Positions 17,147-27,240 of a stretch of 64,000 nt of DNA are shown piece after piece. The position numbers and the translations under genes are program-made. The DNA is from Bradyrhizobium quebecense (GTDB lineage Bacteria > Pseudomonadota > Alphaproteobacteria > Rhizobiales > Xanthobacteraceae). Numbering within the stretch: position 1 is the first letter of the stretch; every line of letters starts with the position of its first letter. The notes beneath the pieces are model-generated. The model worked only from the letters and a program-made list of their open reading frames with translations, ran no database searches and had not been told where the DNA came from. The stretch covers positions 4,960,001 through 5,024,000 of the forward strand of contig NZ_CP088022.1 of NCBI RefSeq assembly GCF_013373795.3, given 5' to 3'.

Positions 17147-19893
17147 GCACTGCCGATGATGCGGTCGCTTCCGTCAGGGGCGTTTCCCATTATTACCGCA
17201 GGGTGACCGCGCTCGACCACGTTTCGATCGAAATTCCCGCTGGCAGCTTGGTCGGCCTGATCGGTCCTGACGGGGTCGGGAAGTCGACACTCCTGGCCAT
17301 CCTCGCAGGTGCACGCCGGATCCAGGAGGGCAAAGTCATTGTCCTCGATGAGGATATTGCGAATACCACCGCGCGCGCCTTGATGTGCCCTCGTGTCGCG
17401 TACATGCCGCAGGGACTGGGCAAAAATCTCTATCCCGATCTCAGCGTACGCGAGAATATCGAATTCTTCGCGCGACTGTTCGGTCATTCGCGTGCAGAGC
17501 GCGAGTGGCGGATCGATGAGCTCTTGAAGAGCACGGCTCTTGCGCCCTTTGCCGATCGCCCGGCCAAGAAGCTGTCTGGTGGCATGCGCCAGAAGCTCGG
17601 TCTCTGCTGCTCGCTCATCCACGACCCGGATCTGCTGATCCTCGACGAGCCCACGACGGGCGTTGATCCTCTTTCGCGTCGGCAGTTCTGGGATTTGATC
17701 GATCGCTTGCGGGCGCGGAAGTCCGGAATGAGCGTCATCGTTGCAACGGCCTACATGGAGGAAGCCGAGCGTTTCGACTGGCTGATCGCCATGGATGACG
17801 GAAAGGTGCTGGCAACCGGTTCGCCATCCGAACTGAGGCGCCAAACAGGCACGAGTTCCATCGAAAATGCCTTCGTAGCCCTGCTTTCAGAGCGACCGAA
17901 TGGTGCCCGATCGAAGCAGCCGATTGAGCCGCCGCACGACAATCAAAGACAGACCGTCATCGTTGCAAGAGGGTTGACCTGCCGATTCGGCGACTTCACG
18001 GCCGTCGATCAGGTAAGCTTCACGATCAAGCAGGGAGAGATTTTCGGATTTGTCGGCTCGAATGGATCGGGCAAGACAACAACTATGAAGATGCTGACCG
18101 GGCTTCTGCCGCCGACCGAAGGCGAGGCACTGATTTTCGGCAAGCAGCTAGAGGCCGGCAACTTCGAAGCCCGCCGCCGCGTCGGTTACATGTCACAATC
18201 GTTTTCCCTCTACGGCGAGTTGACAGTCCGTCAAAATCTGGCGTTACACGCCCGCCTTTTCCATCTCCCGCCCGATTTTGCGGAGGAGCGGATCAGCGAA
18301 CTCGTGGACAAGTGCGGCCTCGCCGGTTACCTCGACAACCTCGCGTCCGCCCTGCCCCTCGGGATCAGACAGCGTCTCTCGCTTGCAGTTGCCATCGTTC
18401 ACAAGCCGGATCTGCTCATTCTTGACGAACCCACATCGGGGGTCGATCCCTTGGCGCGCGATCAGTTCTGGGACCTATTGACAGACCTGTCGCGCAACCA
18501 GGGCATGACCATTTTCGTGTCCACTCATTTCATGAACGAAGCCTCGCGCTGCGATCGGCTTTCGCTGATGCATGAAGGTCGCGTGCTGGCCACCGACACC
18601 CCTTCTGAACTCATTCGGGCCAAAGGCGCAATGACGTTGGATGACGCCTTCATCGGGTTTCTCGAACAGGACACTCCGGCCGCAACCTCGGGGCCGATTC
18701 TCGACCAGCCGCCACTGACAGCCGGCTTCGTTTCAGGCAAGACACGGCAGCAGAGACTTGCCGGCGCTTTGTTCAGCTTTCAGCGTCTGTTTGCCTACAC
18801 CATCCGCGAAGGCCTCGAACTGGTTCGAGATCCGATACGGCTGATGTTCGCACTGTTCGGCACCACATTGCTCATGGTGGTCTTCGGCTTGGGCATCTCC
18901 ACGGATGTTAACAATTTGACCTTCGCCGTCCTAGACCGCGATCAGACACCCGAGAGCCGCGCCTATCTTGAGGAACTCAGAGGCTCGACCTACTTCGTCG
19001 AGAAATCTCCTCTTAAAGACTACGCTGATCTCGACCGACGCCTGAAGGATGGGAGCATCGACGTCAGCATCGAAATTCCGCCGAACTTCGGCATAGACAT
19101 CAAGCGAGGACGTCCAGCCTGGGTTTCAGCGTGGATCGACGGTGCCATGCCGTTCCGCGCCGAGACGATCCGCGGCTATCTGAAAGGTATGCACCAGCTC
19201 TATCTTACCGATCCCGCCATAAAGACAACGCGGCCGGTTGCAGCTCTCCCGGCCGACATCGAAATCCGGTTCAAGTACAATCAGGACTTCGACAGCATCT
19301 ATGCGATGGTGCCTTCGACCATTGCCATGATGCTTGCGCTGTTTCCGGCGATCCTAATGGCGCTCGCCGTCGTTCGCGAAAAGGAGCTTGGCTCGATCAC
19401 CAACCTCTATGTTACGCCGGTCACGCGGCTAGAATTCCTTCTCGGCAAGCAATTGCCTTACGTCGCGGTAGCGTTGATCAATTTCGTCATCATGTTTGCG
19501 ATGGCCGTTTTGCTTTTCCAGGTTCCGCTGAAGGGCAGTTTCCTGGCTCTTCTAATCGGTACTATCATCTTCGTCTTCACCACCACCGGCTACGGAATGC
19601 TCATTTCCTCATTTTGTCGCACGCAAATTGCGGCGCTGTTCGGCACTGCCATCCTGACAATCGTTCCCGCTCAGCAATTCTCAGGGATGATGACTCCCGT
19701 GTCGTCGCTGTCCGGGACCGCTCAGATCATCGGCCGCGGCTTTCCCATGAGTTATTATCGGCCGGTCGTCGTCGGCACCTTTACCAAAGGCCTCGGCTTT
19801 CCAGACCTCTGGACCAGCATCCTGCTGCTTGCTGCATTCATTCCGATTCTCACGTTGGCAAGCCTCCTGCTGGTCAGAAAACAGGAGAAGTAG
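17143..19893 (+). CDS. RbbA/YhiH-like ABC transporter: two ATPase domains fused to a permease
   Basis: A 916-residue fusion. The first ATPase has Walker A GPDGVGKST (41-49), signature LSGGMRQKL and Walker B LLILDEPTTGVDP. The second has GSNGSGKTT near 305 and LLILDEPTSGVDP, with LPLGIRQRLS in place of the canonical signature, which I believe is usual in this family. From about residue 540 it is an ABC-2 permease with a large periplasmic loop and about six membrane segments. E. coli RbbA was described as ribosome-associated, but the adaptor and second permease here point to export. The ATG at 17143 overlaps the upstream stop. Confidence 0.88.
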   Translation: MSTADDAVASVRGVSHYYRRVTALDHVSIEIPAGSLVGLIGPDGVGKSTLLAILAGARRIQEGKVIVLDEDIANTTARALMCPRVAYMPQGLGKNLYPDLSVRENIEFFARLFGHSRAEREWRIDELLKSTALAPFADRPAKKLSGGMRQKLGLCCSLIHDPDLLILDEPTTGVDPLSRRQFWDLIDRLRARKSGMSVIVATAYMEEAERFDWLIAMDDGKVLATGSPSELRRQTGTSSIENAFVALLSERPNGARSKQPIEPPHDNQRQTVIVARGLTCRFGDFTAVDQVSFTIKQGEIFGFVGSNGSGKTTTMKMLTGLLPPTEGEALIFGKQLEAGNFEARRRVGYMSQSFSLYGELTVRQNLALHARLFHLPPDFAEERISELVDKCGLAGYLDNLASALPLGIRQRLSLAVAIVHKPDLLILDEPTSGVDPLARDQFWDLLTDLSRNQGMTIFVSTHFMNEASRCDRLSLMHEGRVLATDTPSELIRAKGAMTLDDAFIGFLEQDTPAATSGPILDQPPLTAGFVSGKTRQQRLAGALFSFQRLFAYTIREGLELVRDPIRLMFALFGTTLLMVVFGLGISTDVNNLTFAVLDRDQTPESRAYLEELRGSTYFVEKSPLKDYADLDRRLKDGSIDVSIEIPPNFGIDIKRGRPAWVSAWIDGAMPFRAETIRGYLKGMHQLYLTDPAIKTTRPVAALPADIEIRFKYNQDFDSIYAMVPSTIAMMLALFPAILMALAVVREKELGSITNLYVTPVTRLEFLLGKQLPYVAVALINFVIMFAMAVLLFQVPLKGSFLALLIGTIIFVFTTTGYGMLISSFCRTQIAALFGTAILTIVPAQQFSGMMTPVSSLSGTAQIIGRGFPMSYYRPVVVGTFTKGLGFPDLWTSILLLAAFIPILTLASLLLVRKQEK

Positions 19894-19899
19894 AACGAG

Positions 19900-21021
19900 A
19901 TGCGCTCGCTCTCTAACATATTCTGGCTCGGAACAAAGGAGCTTCGCAGCTTCTTCAGCGACTGGGTGCTGATGGGCCTGGTAATTTACTCGTTTTCCCT
20001 CTCCATCATCAGTCATGCACAGAGCAATTCACAAGAACTATACCATGCATCAATTGCCGTTGTTGACGAAGACCATTCGGATCTTTCGCGACGAATTACG
20101 CATGCATTTCTCATGCCCCTGTTCAAGCCGCCGGTCCTGATCGCCCAGTCCGACGTCGATCATCTAATGAATGACGGCCAATACACGTTCGTCATCGACA
20201 TTCCGCCGAATTTCCAGCGCGACGTGTTGGCCGGACGCCAGCCTGGCCTACAGATCAATGTCGACGCAACCGCCATGGTTCAGGCTGGCTTGGGATCCGG
20301 TGATGCGCAGCAGATCGTCAGCACCGAGATCGCCCGGTTCCTGTCACAGGACGAATCGACACCATTATCATCTGTCAATCTAGTGATCAGGGTCGCCTTC
20401 AATCCCAACGTGACCACCGCTTGGTTTACCAGCGTCATGGGCATCATCGGCAGCATCAACATTCTGGCAATCATCTTGGCTGGTGCAGCTCTCGTGAGGG
20501 AGCGCGAACACGGCACGATGGACCATCTCATGGTCATGCCGGTCACCCCCTTCGAGATAGCGATGTCCAAGATCTGGGCCAACGGGCTCGTCATTGCGGT
20601 CGCAGTAGGTTTCTCGCTCTCTTTCGTCGTCCGGCTGCTCCTGAAAGTTCCGATTGCGGGATCCATTCCGCTGTTCTTGCTCGGCACCGTCCTTTACCTG
20701 TTCTTCGCAACGGGTCTCGGACTATTTCTTGGAACGGTTGCGCGATCGATGCCGCAGCTCGGGCTGCTCTACATGCTGATTGCGGTTCCGATGAACGTCC
20801 TATCCGGCTCCGCAACGCCATTGGAAAGCATGCCGCCCTGGCTTGCGACCGTCATGCAAGCGTCGCCCTCCACTCATTTCGTCTCGTTCGCGCAAGCGAT
20901 TCTCTATCGAGGTGCAGGGCTGGACGTGGTCTGGCCGCAGTTCTTGGCCGTCTCGGGCATTGGAGCACTGTTTCTCGCCTTGTCACTCCTACGTTTCAAG
21001 GCTGCCCTGGCTTCCGCGTAG
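19900..21021 (+). CDS. ABC-2 type permease (YhhJ-like)
   Basis: A 373-residue membrane protein. It has an N-terminal helix (WVLMGLVIYSFSLSIIS), a large periplasmic domain with YTFVIDIPPNFQRDVLAGR, and five or six membrane helices after residue 175, including IIGSINILAIILAGAALVRE, which is followed by REREHGTMDHLMVMPVTPFE, the typical ABC-2 block. It starts 6 bases after the RbbA-like stop and completes the HlyD-RbbA-YhhJ exporter. A C-terminal relic of a second such permease lies at 34188-34412. Confidence 0.87.
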   Translation: MRSLSNIFWLGTKELRSFFSDWVLMGLVIYSFSLSIISHAQSNSQELYHASIAVVDEDHSDLSRRITHAFLMPLFKPPVLIAQSDVDHLMNDGQYTFVIDIPPNFQRDVLAGRQPGLQINVDATAMVQAGLGSGDAQQIVSTEIARFLSQDESTPLSSVNLVIRVAFNPNVTTAWFTSVMGIIGSINILAIILAGAALVREREHGTMDHLMVMPVTPFEIAMSKIWANGLVIAVAVGFSLSFVVRLLLKVPIAGSIPLFLLGTVLYLFFATGLGLFLGTVARSMPQLGLLYMLIAVPMNVLSGSATPLESMPPWLATVMQASPSTHFVSFAQAILYRGAGLDVVWPQFLAVSGIGALFLALSLLRFKAALASA

Positions 21022-21111
21022 GCGATGTGAAAGACATCGAAGCCATCTGAGCTAGCGATAGCCCGACGCTGGCAATTTTTGCTCGCAATCGGCCCAAAAT
21101 AGCTGCTGACG

Positions 21112-22344
21112 ATGCTTGGCGTCTTCATCGGGGTTGCCGCACTCATTGCCATGGTCGCTGTCGAGCAAGGAGCCAACGAAGCGGTCCTGAAGCAGATCGA
21201 AAGTCTCGGGACGAATCTGTTCGTCGTGGTTCCCGGAGCGACTGCTTTCGGCGGGGCGCGGGCCGGCTTTGGGAGCGCGTCCACACTGACCACCGCGGAC
21301 GTCAATGCCATTCGCCGCGAAACAATGGGCGTCGGCAGCGTGAGCTATCTGATCCGCCAGAGCGGCCAGATCCAATACATGAACCGCAATTGGACGACCA
21401 ACATCCAGGGCGTCAGCGCAAATTATCCGCCGATCACCAACTGGCGCATTTTAGATGGCCGCGGCATTAGCGGTGACGATGAGCGTTCAACGGCCTTGGT
21501 TGCCGTCCTCGGTCAGTCAGCCGCCCGCCAGCTCTTCGATCCTGACCAGAGCCCCATCGGAGCCACGATCCAGGTCAAGAGCACGCCGTTGCGCGTGATA
21601 GGGTTGTTGGCGCCGAAGGGGCAGACGGCCTATGGCCAAGATCAAGACGACGTCATCATGGTGCCGTTCACGTCCGCCGAACGGAAAATTCTTGGCGTCG
21701 CCGCCCTTTCGCAAAGCCAAACTCCGCTGAACTGGGTCTATCCTCCGAGCCCCAATCCCTACAATTTGCAATCGCGGCTGACTGGCTTCGTGAACCAGAT
21801 CTACATCCAGGCCAGCAGTCAGGGTGACCTGAGCGATGCAGTCGAGCAGGTCAACCATATCCTGACAAGGCGTCACAACATTCGGCCTGGCCAGCCCAAC
21901 GACTTCTCGGTGCGCAACCTCAGCCAGATCGCAGAAACGGCCGAAGGCAGCAGCCGAACCATGGCCGTGCTACTCGCGGCCGTTGCCTCGATCTCCCTGC
22001 TTGTCGGTGGGATCGGCATTATGAACATCCTTCTGGTGTCCGTCACCGAGAGGACTCGCGAAATCGGACTTCGCATGGCGATCGGGGCACGCCGAATCCA
22101 CGTCCTGCTTCAGTTCCTCGCGGAGGCGGTCTTTCTCAGCGTCAGTGGCGGACTTGCAGGAATCCTGACCGGCGTCGCTTTCCCGCTCGCCTTGCCGCCC
22201 CTGTTCGGCTGGCCGGCGCTGATATCGTTGTCAGCCGTGCTCGGCGGCCTCGCATTTTCGGCCGCGGTCGGAATTTTCTTCGGTTACTATCCAGCCCGCA
22301 AAGCAGCCCGTCTAAATCCGATCGAGGCCCTGCGATACGAATAG
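21112..22344 (+). pseudogene. MacB-like ABC permease with truncated N-terminus
   Basis: 410 codons of a MacB/LolC-type permease: periplasmic core plus the final three membrane helices, including SLLVGGIGIMNILLVSVTER, and a normal end (ARKAARLNPIEALRYE). The first methionine falls inside the first membrane helix (LLTMLGVFIGVAALIAMVA), where intact proteins have about 20-30 more residues. The same frame extends upstream as LLT but meets a TAG at once. There is no ribosome-binding site and no ATPase partner nearby. It is therefore probably a 5'-truncated relic, although internal initiation cannot be excluded. Confidence 0.65.
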
Positions 22345-22538
22345 GAGGCCGGCCGCAATCGTGCGTCGCTCTGGTAACCGGAGTCACTCAGGCGCGGAAA
22401 ATCTGATGCCGCACGACGACCCGAGAACTCCTCGGGTACGTGCGGCATTTCGGAAGCCTGCAGCGTGCTTTAGGAGGCGTTGGCACGGCGCGGATCGAGC
22501 GTCAACCTATCCTCCAACCTGCTGGCAGCTGTCTCGGC

Positions 22539-23155
22539 ATGACGCCCGACGACGCCGGCCATCTCGTCGGTATCGTTTCGGAGAGCGATTTTCTGAGACG
22601 CAGCGAAATCGGCACCGGTCGCAAGCGCGCCGCCTGGCTGCAGTCCTTCCTCGGGCCGGGAAAAGCGGCGACCGAGTACGTCCATGAACGTGGGCGCAAG
22701 GTCGAGGACGTCATGACGCCGGATCCGATCACGGTCACCGAGAGCACTCCGCTTGAGACACTCGTCGCCCTGATGGAGAAGAATGGCATCAAACGGCTTC
22801 CAGTCACGAGTGATGGAACATTGAAGGGTATCGTCACAGGACCAACATTTTGCAAGCAGTCGCAAGTCTGGCGCATGAAATCCCCGATCCCACCGCGGAT
22901 GACGATCACATCCGCGATCGAATTCTGCGCACGGTCAATGAGACCGACTGGGGACCGATCGGGTTTGACGCATCGGTCCGGAACGGCGTCGTTCATCTCC
23001 ACGGCATCATCACGACCGACAAGTCTCGCCAGGCGACAAAGGTAGCTGCTGAAAATACCGCCGGCGTCAAGGAAGTCCACGACCACCTCTGCTTCGTCGA
23101 CACGTGGTCCGGCTTCTACGTTGAATCGCCAGAAGACATGAAAGCCGCAAGCTGA
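22539..23155 (+). pseudogene. CBS-BON domain protein, degraded and frameshifted
   Basis: The first frame carries the end of one CBS motif (GHLVGIVSESDFLRR) and most of a second (VEDVMTPDPITVTESTPLET through GIKRLPVTSDGTLKGIVT). At about 22838-22845 the sense passes to another frame, which continues NILQAVASLAHEIPDPTADD and then a BON domain (GFDASVRNGVVHLHGIITTD) to a TGA at 23155. One missing base restores a single protein. The N-terminus before GHLVGIV is also unrecognisable. Intact relatives are small adenosine-ligand-sensing CBS proteins often found with universal stress proteins. Confidence 0.7.
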
Positions 23156-23329
23156 AGCGGGCGGATCGTGCGCATCCTCTTTATGCTTGCAGCGCCGCTT
23201 ACGGCGCTGTTCGGGACACAGCCGAATACGGCCTGCCGTAACGTAGAGCGAGAGTCGTGCACGTTCAGGCCGCAGGGACAACTCTCATCGTACGCGGAAT
23301 CAAGGCTTGCGCGTTGATGGTCCAGACAT

Positions 23330-23785
23330 TCACAAGCGGTCGGCCGTCGCGTAGTGATCGATGGCGGCCAAAAGCATATTGACCTGTCCGTTTCCCCACA
23401 GAGGCAGTAGGACTCTGGAGAAGCTGTAGCCGGATAACAGTGTCAGGCGAAGGAACGTCGGCGCGGCGGCCTCCACCGTCGCGCTGCTCTGGGCGCGCAG
23501 AAAGCTGAAGTTCACGTTCGGCGAAATCTCGTCGAGGAAGCGTCCAACCACCGCACCACCCTGCAAGCTATCGCTCATAAGTTCGAAGCGGTAGCGCTCC
23601 GGCGACTCGGACACGCTCAGCAAGAAAGGAGTTCCCGGCAGATTGGGTAGGCTCTGAACACCGAGGTCGTCAGCAAAAGGCATTCCATTCTCGCCGCGCC
23701 TTAGGCCCTCCCAGATAGAGACGACTGGCTGAAGTCTGGCATCGACGCGATCAGGAACCGGAAAGGGATTGTGGCAGCGCATCAT
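23330..23785 (-). CDS. PAS-like (PAS_5 family) protein
   Basis: A 151-residue protein resembling the alphaproteobacterial PAS_5 family: SIWEGLRRGENGMPFADDL near residue 23, then LPNLPGTPFLLSVSESPERYRF in the middle and GRFLDEISPN. These proteins look like ligand-binding PAS folds of unknown signal. Caulobacter MopJ is a related example, by recollection. The start is the first of two adjacent ATGs after GGGAGCGAG. It is divergent from the beta-glucosidase gene, with a perfect FixK/FNR box between them. Confidence 0.6.
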   Translation of the reverse strand: MMRCHNPFPVPDRVDARLQPVVSIWEGLRRGENGMPFADDLGVQSLPNLPGTPFLLSVSESPERYRFELMSDSLQGGAVVGRFLDEISPNVNFSFLRAQSSATVEAAAPTFLRLTLLSGYSFSRVLLPLWGNGQVNMLLAAIDHYATADRL

Positions 23786-23838
23786 CTCGCTCCCGTGAGA
23801 ACTGCAATTAGTATCTAGATGGTTCTTTCAGCCCCCTC

Positions 23839-23852
23839 TTGATCTTCATCAA
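23839..23852. promoter_or_regulatory. FixK/FNR-type box (TTGATCTTCATCAA)
   Basis: A perfect TTGAT-N4-ATCAA site, 58 bases before the beta-glucosidase ATG (23910) and 54 before the divergent PAS-like gene (23785), so it could serve both. Confidence 0.68.
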
Positions 23853-23909
23853 TCGGACAATCGATAGGCTCTGCATTGTTTCTTCATTCACGGCATTCAA
23901 AGGGCGGCA

Positions 23910-25310
23910 ATGGTCAAGATCCAAGGTGCGCCGCAGATGTCACTGGCGCCGAACTCCGGTTTCGTGTGGGGCGTCTCGACGTCAAGTTTTCAAATCGAGG
24001 GTGCGGCGCGCATCGATGGTCGCGGCGACAGCATCTGGGATGTCTATTGCCGCGAGCCCGGTCGCGTCAGAAATGGCGATACCGGCGAAACCGCTTGCGA
24101 TCACTATCACCGCTACAAGGAAGACGTTGCACTTATGCGCGATCTTGGCATCGACGCATACCGCTTCTCGATCTCGTGGCCGCGGGTTCTGCCCAAAGGA
24201 CGCGGCGCAGCCAACGAGGCCGGGCTGGCCTTCTACGATAGATTGATTGATGAGCTGCTCGCATCAGGCATCGAACCCTGGATATGCCTCTATCACTGGG
24301 ATCTGCCGCTGGCCCTCCACGAGCTTGGTGGCTGGCAGAACCGGGATATCGCAGGATGGTTTGCCGATTACACGGCACTCATCGCACGACGCTATGGCGA
24401 CCGCGTCAGGCGGTTTGCAACGTTCAATGAACCGTGTGTCTTTACGCTGTTCGGATATGGTTTCGGCTGGAACGCGCCGGGGATCGCCGACGCCGACGCC
24501 CTGCACAGGGCCATCCACCACGTCAATCTGAGCCATGGCGCTGCCCTTGAGGTGCTCCGGGCCGCGGTTCCCCACGCCTCGCTCGGCGCTATACACAATC
24601 GGCAGCCGTGCTTTCCGGCTGGTCCGAATGTTGACGATGCGGCTGCCGCGAGGCATTTTGCCGAATACTGGAACGATGCGTTTCCCCATCCGCAGTTCTT
24701 CGCGTCCTACCCTCCTGCGCTGGCGAAGGCGATCGAACCCTTCCAAAAACCCGGCGATATGGCGCTGATCGCCGGGCCGGTCGACTGGTTCGGGCTGAAT
24801 CATTACTTGCCGCATTACATCAAGGCAGACCCTAATGTCATCGGAGCTACTTTCGGTGCGCCGCCACCGGACGTGCCAAGAACCACAATTGGATGGCCAA
24901 TCGAGCCTAAGGCCTTTCGCGATAGCCTGCTCGACATTCATCGCCGCTTCGGCTTGACGATCTACGTTACGGAGAACGGAACCGCATCCGACGACACTCC
25001 CGACAGCTCCGGCCACGTCGAAGATGTTGGGCGGATTGCCTACTTGCAAGCCTATACCAATGCCATGCAGGACGCGATCGCAGCGGGTGCGGATGTCCGT
25101 GGCTATTTTGTGTGGTCGTTGCTGGACAATTTTGAATGGACCTCTGGCTATGATCAGCGCTTTGGCCTGGTTTACGTCGACTTCCCCACGCAACGGCGCA
25201 TACCCAAAGCTTCGGCCCGATGGTACGCCAGCCTCATCACGGGAAAACGAAGACCTTCAGTTCCGCAAATCAGCAAAAATTCTGCCGAAGCAATAACGGC
25301 AACGCGATGA
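23910..25310 (+). CDS. GH1 beta-glucosidase
   Basis: A 466-residue family-1 glycoside hydrolase, full length. Acid/base Glu174 is in FATFNEPCV and nucleophile Glu355 is in LTIYVTENG. Other family marks are FVWGVSTSSFQIEGA at the start, YRFSISWPRVLP, YHWDLPLAL and YFVWSLLDNFEWTSGY. No signal peptide is present, so it is cytoplasmic and would split imported beta-glucosides to glucose. Its stop overlaps the glucokinase start (ATGA). With pfkB next, this is a small sugar-utilisation operon, downstream of a perfect FixK/FNR box. Confidence 0.92.
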   Translation: MVKIQGAPQMSLAPNSGFVWGVSTSSFQIEGAARIDGRGDSIWDVYCREPGRVRNGDTGETACDHYHRYKEDVALMRDLGIDAYRFSISWPRVLPKGRGAANEAGLAFYDRLIDELLASGIEPWICLYHWDLPLALHELGGWQNRDIAGWFADYTALIARRYGDRVRRFATFNEPCVFTLFGYGFGWNAPGIADADALHRAIHHVNLSHGAALEVLRAAVPHASLGAIHNRQPCFPAGPNVDDAAAARHFAEYWNDAFPHPQFFASYPPALAKAIEPFQKPGDMALIAGPVDWFGLNHYLPHYIKADPNVIGATFGAPPPDVPRTTIGWPIEPKAFRDSLLDIHRRFGLTIYVTENGTASDDTPDSSGHVEDVGRIAYLQAYTNAMQDAIAAGADVRGYFVWSLLDNFEWTSGYDQRFGLVYVDFPTQRRIPKASARWYASLITGKRRPSVPQISKNSAEAITATR

Positions 25311-26284
25311 ACCACCGTCGATCGAGGAACGAGCAGGCTCTTCTCGCGGACATCGGCGGCACCAACGCACGTTTCGCGCTTGCGCAGCGAAACGAAATTG
25401 GGCCGATCGAGCATGTCAGGGTCGCCGATTATTCGAGCGCGACCGAGGCGATCGCTGCCTTCCTCACCCGTCGCGCAGGCGCCTCGCCTGAAGCCGCGGT
25501 GCTCGGGGTCGCGGGGCCGGTGGAGAACAATCGCTGCATTATCACCAACAGCCGATGGACGGTCGATGCGACCGACCTGCAGAACAGGTTTGGGTTCGGG
25601 ACAATTCATCTCCTCAACGACTTCGAAGCTGTCGCCTGGTCGCTGCCGGCACTGCAACCGTCCGATCTCTTCGCCATTGGACGGCAGCCTCCGGCAACTG
25701 GCGCAGCCATGCTTGTGGTCGGGCCGGGCACCGGCTTTGGCGCAGCTTGCCTCTTTCCACGGGCGCCGTTGGTGGCGGTCACTGAAGCCGGTCACGCGAC
25801 GCTTCCTGCGACTTCCGAAAGGGAGGAGCGTGTCATCGGCCAACTGCGCCGGCGCTTCGAGCATGTATCCGTGGAGCGCGTTCTGTCCGGGCCCGGCCTT
25901 GCAAACCTGTATCAGGCGCTCGCCGCGATCGATGGCGTGGCAGTGCCGGACCGTGATCCCGCAGGGATCACTCAAGCGGCGCTGGACAAGAGTTGTGACG
26001 TCTGCTGTGCGGCACTCGATATGTTCTGTTCCCTGCTCGGCGCCGTCGCCGGAGATCTCGCGCTGAACTTCTGCGCCCGAGGCGGGGTCTATGTCTCGGG
26101 CGGCATCGTGCCGCGCTTTGCGGGTCGCCTCATCGAAGCGAAATTTCGAGTGCAATTCGAAAACAAGGGACGCTTTGAACGCTATCTTCGCGGTATTCCG
26201 ATCAGCGTCATTATCCACCCCGACAGCAGCTTCATTGGGCTCAAGGCGTTCTTCGATCGAAATATAGCAAGCACTGACACATAG
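25307..26284 (+). CDS. glk: Glucokinase (ROK-independent Glk family)
   Basis: A 325-residue ATP-dependent glucokinase. The ATP-binding motif is LLADIGGTNARFAL (residues 12-25), the sugar-binding region includes LLNDFEAVAWSLP, and VVGPGTGFGAACLF and VSGGIVPRFAG are typical of the Glk family. It would convert the glucose released by the GH1 enzyme to glucose 6-phosphate. The ATG at 25307 overlaps the GH1 stop, so the two proteins are translationally coupled. Confidence 0.9.
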   Translation: MNHRRSRNEQALLADIGGTNARFALAQRNEIGPIEHVRVADYSSATEAIAAFLTRRAGASPEAAVLGVAGPVENNRCIITNSRWTVDATDLQNRFGFGTIHLLNDFEAVAWSLPALQPSDLFAIGRQPPATGAAMLVVGPGTGFGAACLFPRAPLVAVTEAGHATLPATSEREERVIGQLRRRFEHVSVERVLSGPGLANLYQALAAIDGVAVPDRDPAGITQAALDKSCDVCCAALDMFCSLLGAVAGDLALNFCARGGVYVSGGIVPRFAGRLIEAKFRVQFENKGRFERYLRGIPISVIIHPDSSFIGLKAFFDRNIASTDT

Positions 26285-26301
26285 GCGGTTCATGCCAGGT
26301 C

Positions 26302-27240
26302 ATGACAGATATTGTGACGATCACGCCTAATCCGGCAGTCGATCTGTCGACATCGGTTGAGAAGATCCTCCCGGTCTACAAGCTGCGGGGCACGTCGCAA
26401 CAACGCGATCCCGGAGGTGGCGGCATCAATGTGGCGCGCGTAATTCGACGCTTAGGCGGAGATGTCCGCGCAATCTACCCCGTCGGCGGCGCCACCGGAG
26501 ATTTGCTGCGCAGATTGCTCGATAGGGAGGGAGTGCCAAGTCAAACTTTCCCTATCACGGAGGAAACGCGGGAAGACTTCTTCGTTACTGAAGCCAGCAC
26601 TGGCCGGCCGTTCCGCTTCATCCTGCCCGGACCGAGCCTCAGTGAGGGGGAGTGGCAACAATGTCTGACATTGCTCTGCAAGATCGAGCCATTTCCCCGC
26701 TTTGTGGTCGCAAGCGGAAGTCTGCCGCGAGGGGTTCCCGACGATTTCTATGCAAGGGTGACGAGAATTGCGACGCGGCTCGGCGCAAAAATGGTTCTTG
26801 ATACATCGGGCCCAGCACTTGCTGCCGCCGTCGCCGAAGGAGTCGATTTGATCAAGCCGAATTTGCGGGAAATGCGGGAGTTGGCCGGCCACGAGCCAAA
26901 CGATGCCGTCGAATGGGAAGCCTCCGCCAAAGCTCTCGTCCATAACGGCAAAGTAGGCACCGTTGCCCTGACCATGGGCCATCTCGGCGCGGTGCTGGTG
27001 ACCCGCGACCGGGTGTTGCGAGCTGAGCCGCTTCCCATCACGCCGGCCGGCGCCGTCGGCGCAGGTGATAGCTTTCTCGGAGCGCTGCTCTGGCGGTTCG
27101 CTTCGAGAAGTAATCTCGAAGAGGCCTTCCGGTACGCTGTCGCCGGTGGGGCCGCAGCGCTGCTGAATCCCGGCACCAGTCTCTGCCTGCCCGACGATGT
27201 CGAGCGTCTTGCGCAGCAGGTTGTGATTAAAGCGGCGTGA
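26302..27240 (+). CDS. pfkB: PfkB-type 6-phosphofructokinase
   Basis: A 312-residue ribokinase-fold sugar kinase that closely resembles E. coli PfkB: PGGGGINVARVIRRLGG (38-53), VASGSLPRGV, IKPNLREM and the anion-hole/catalytic motif AVGAGDSFLGA with Asp256. It would make fructose 1,6-bisphosphate (1-phosphofructokinase activity cannot be excluded from sequence). It follows glucokinase by 17 bases. Many Bradyrhizobium rely on the Entner-Doudoroff route and lack a phosphofructokinase, so this gene could add an upper Embden-Meyerhof step; that is inference. Confidence 0.85.
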   Translation: MTDIVTITPNPAVDLSTSVEKILPVYKLRGTSQQRDPGGGGINVARVIRRLGGDVRAIYPVGGATGDLLRRLLDREGVPSQTFPITEETREDFFVTEASTGRPFRFILPGPSLSEGEWQQCLTLLCKIEPFPRFVVASGSLPRGVPDDFYARVTRIATRLGAKMVLDTSGPALAAAVAEGVDLIKPNLREMRELAGHEPNDAVEWEASAKALVHNGKVGTVALTMGHLGAVLVTRDRVLRAEPLPITPAGAVGAGDSFLGALLWRFASRSNLEEAFRYAVAGGAAALLNPGTSLCLPDDVERLAQQVVIKAA

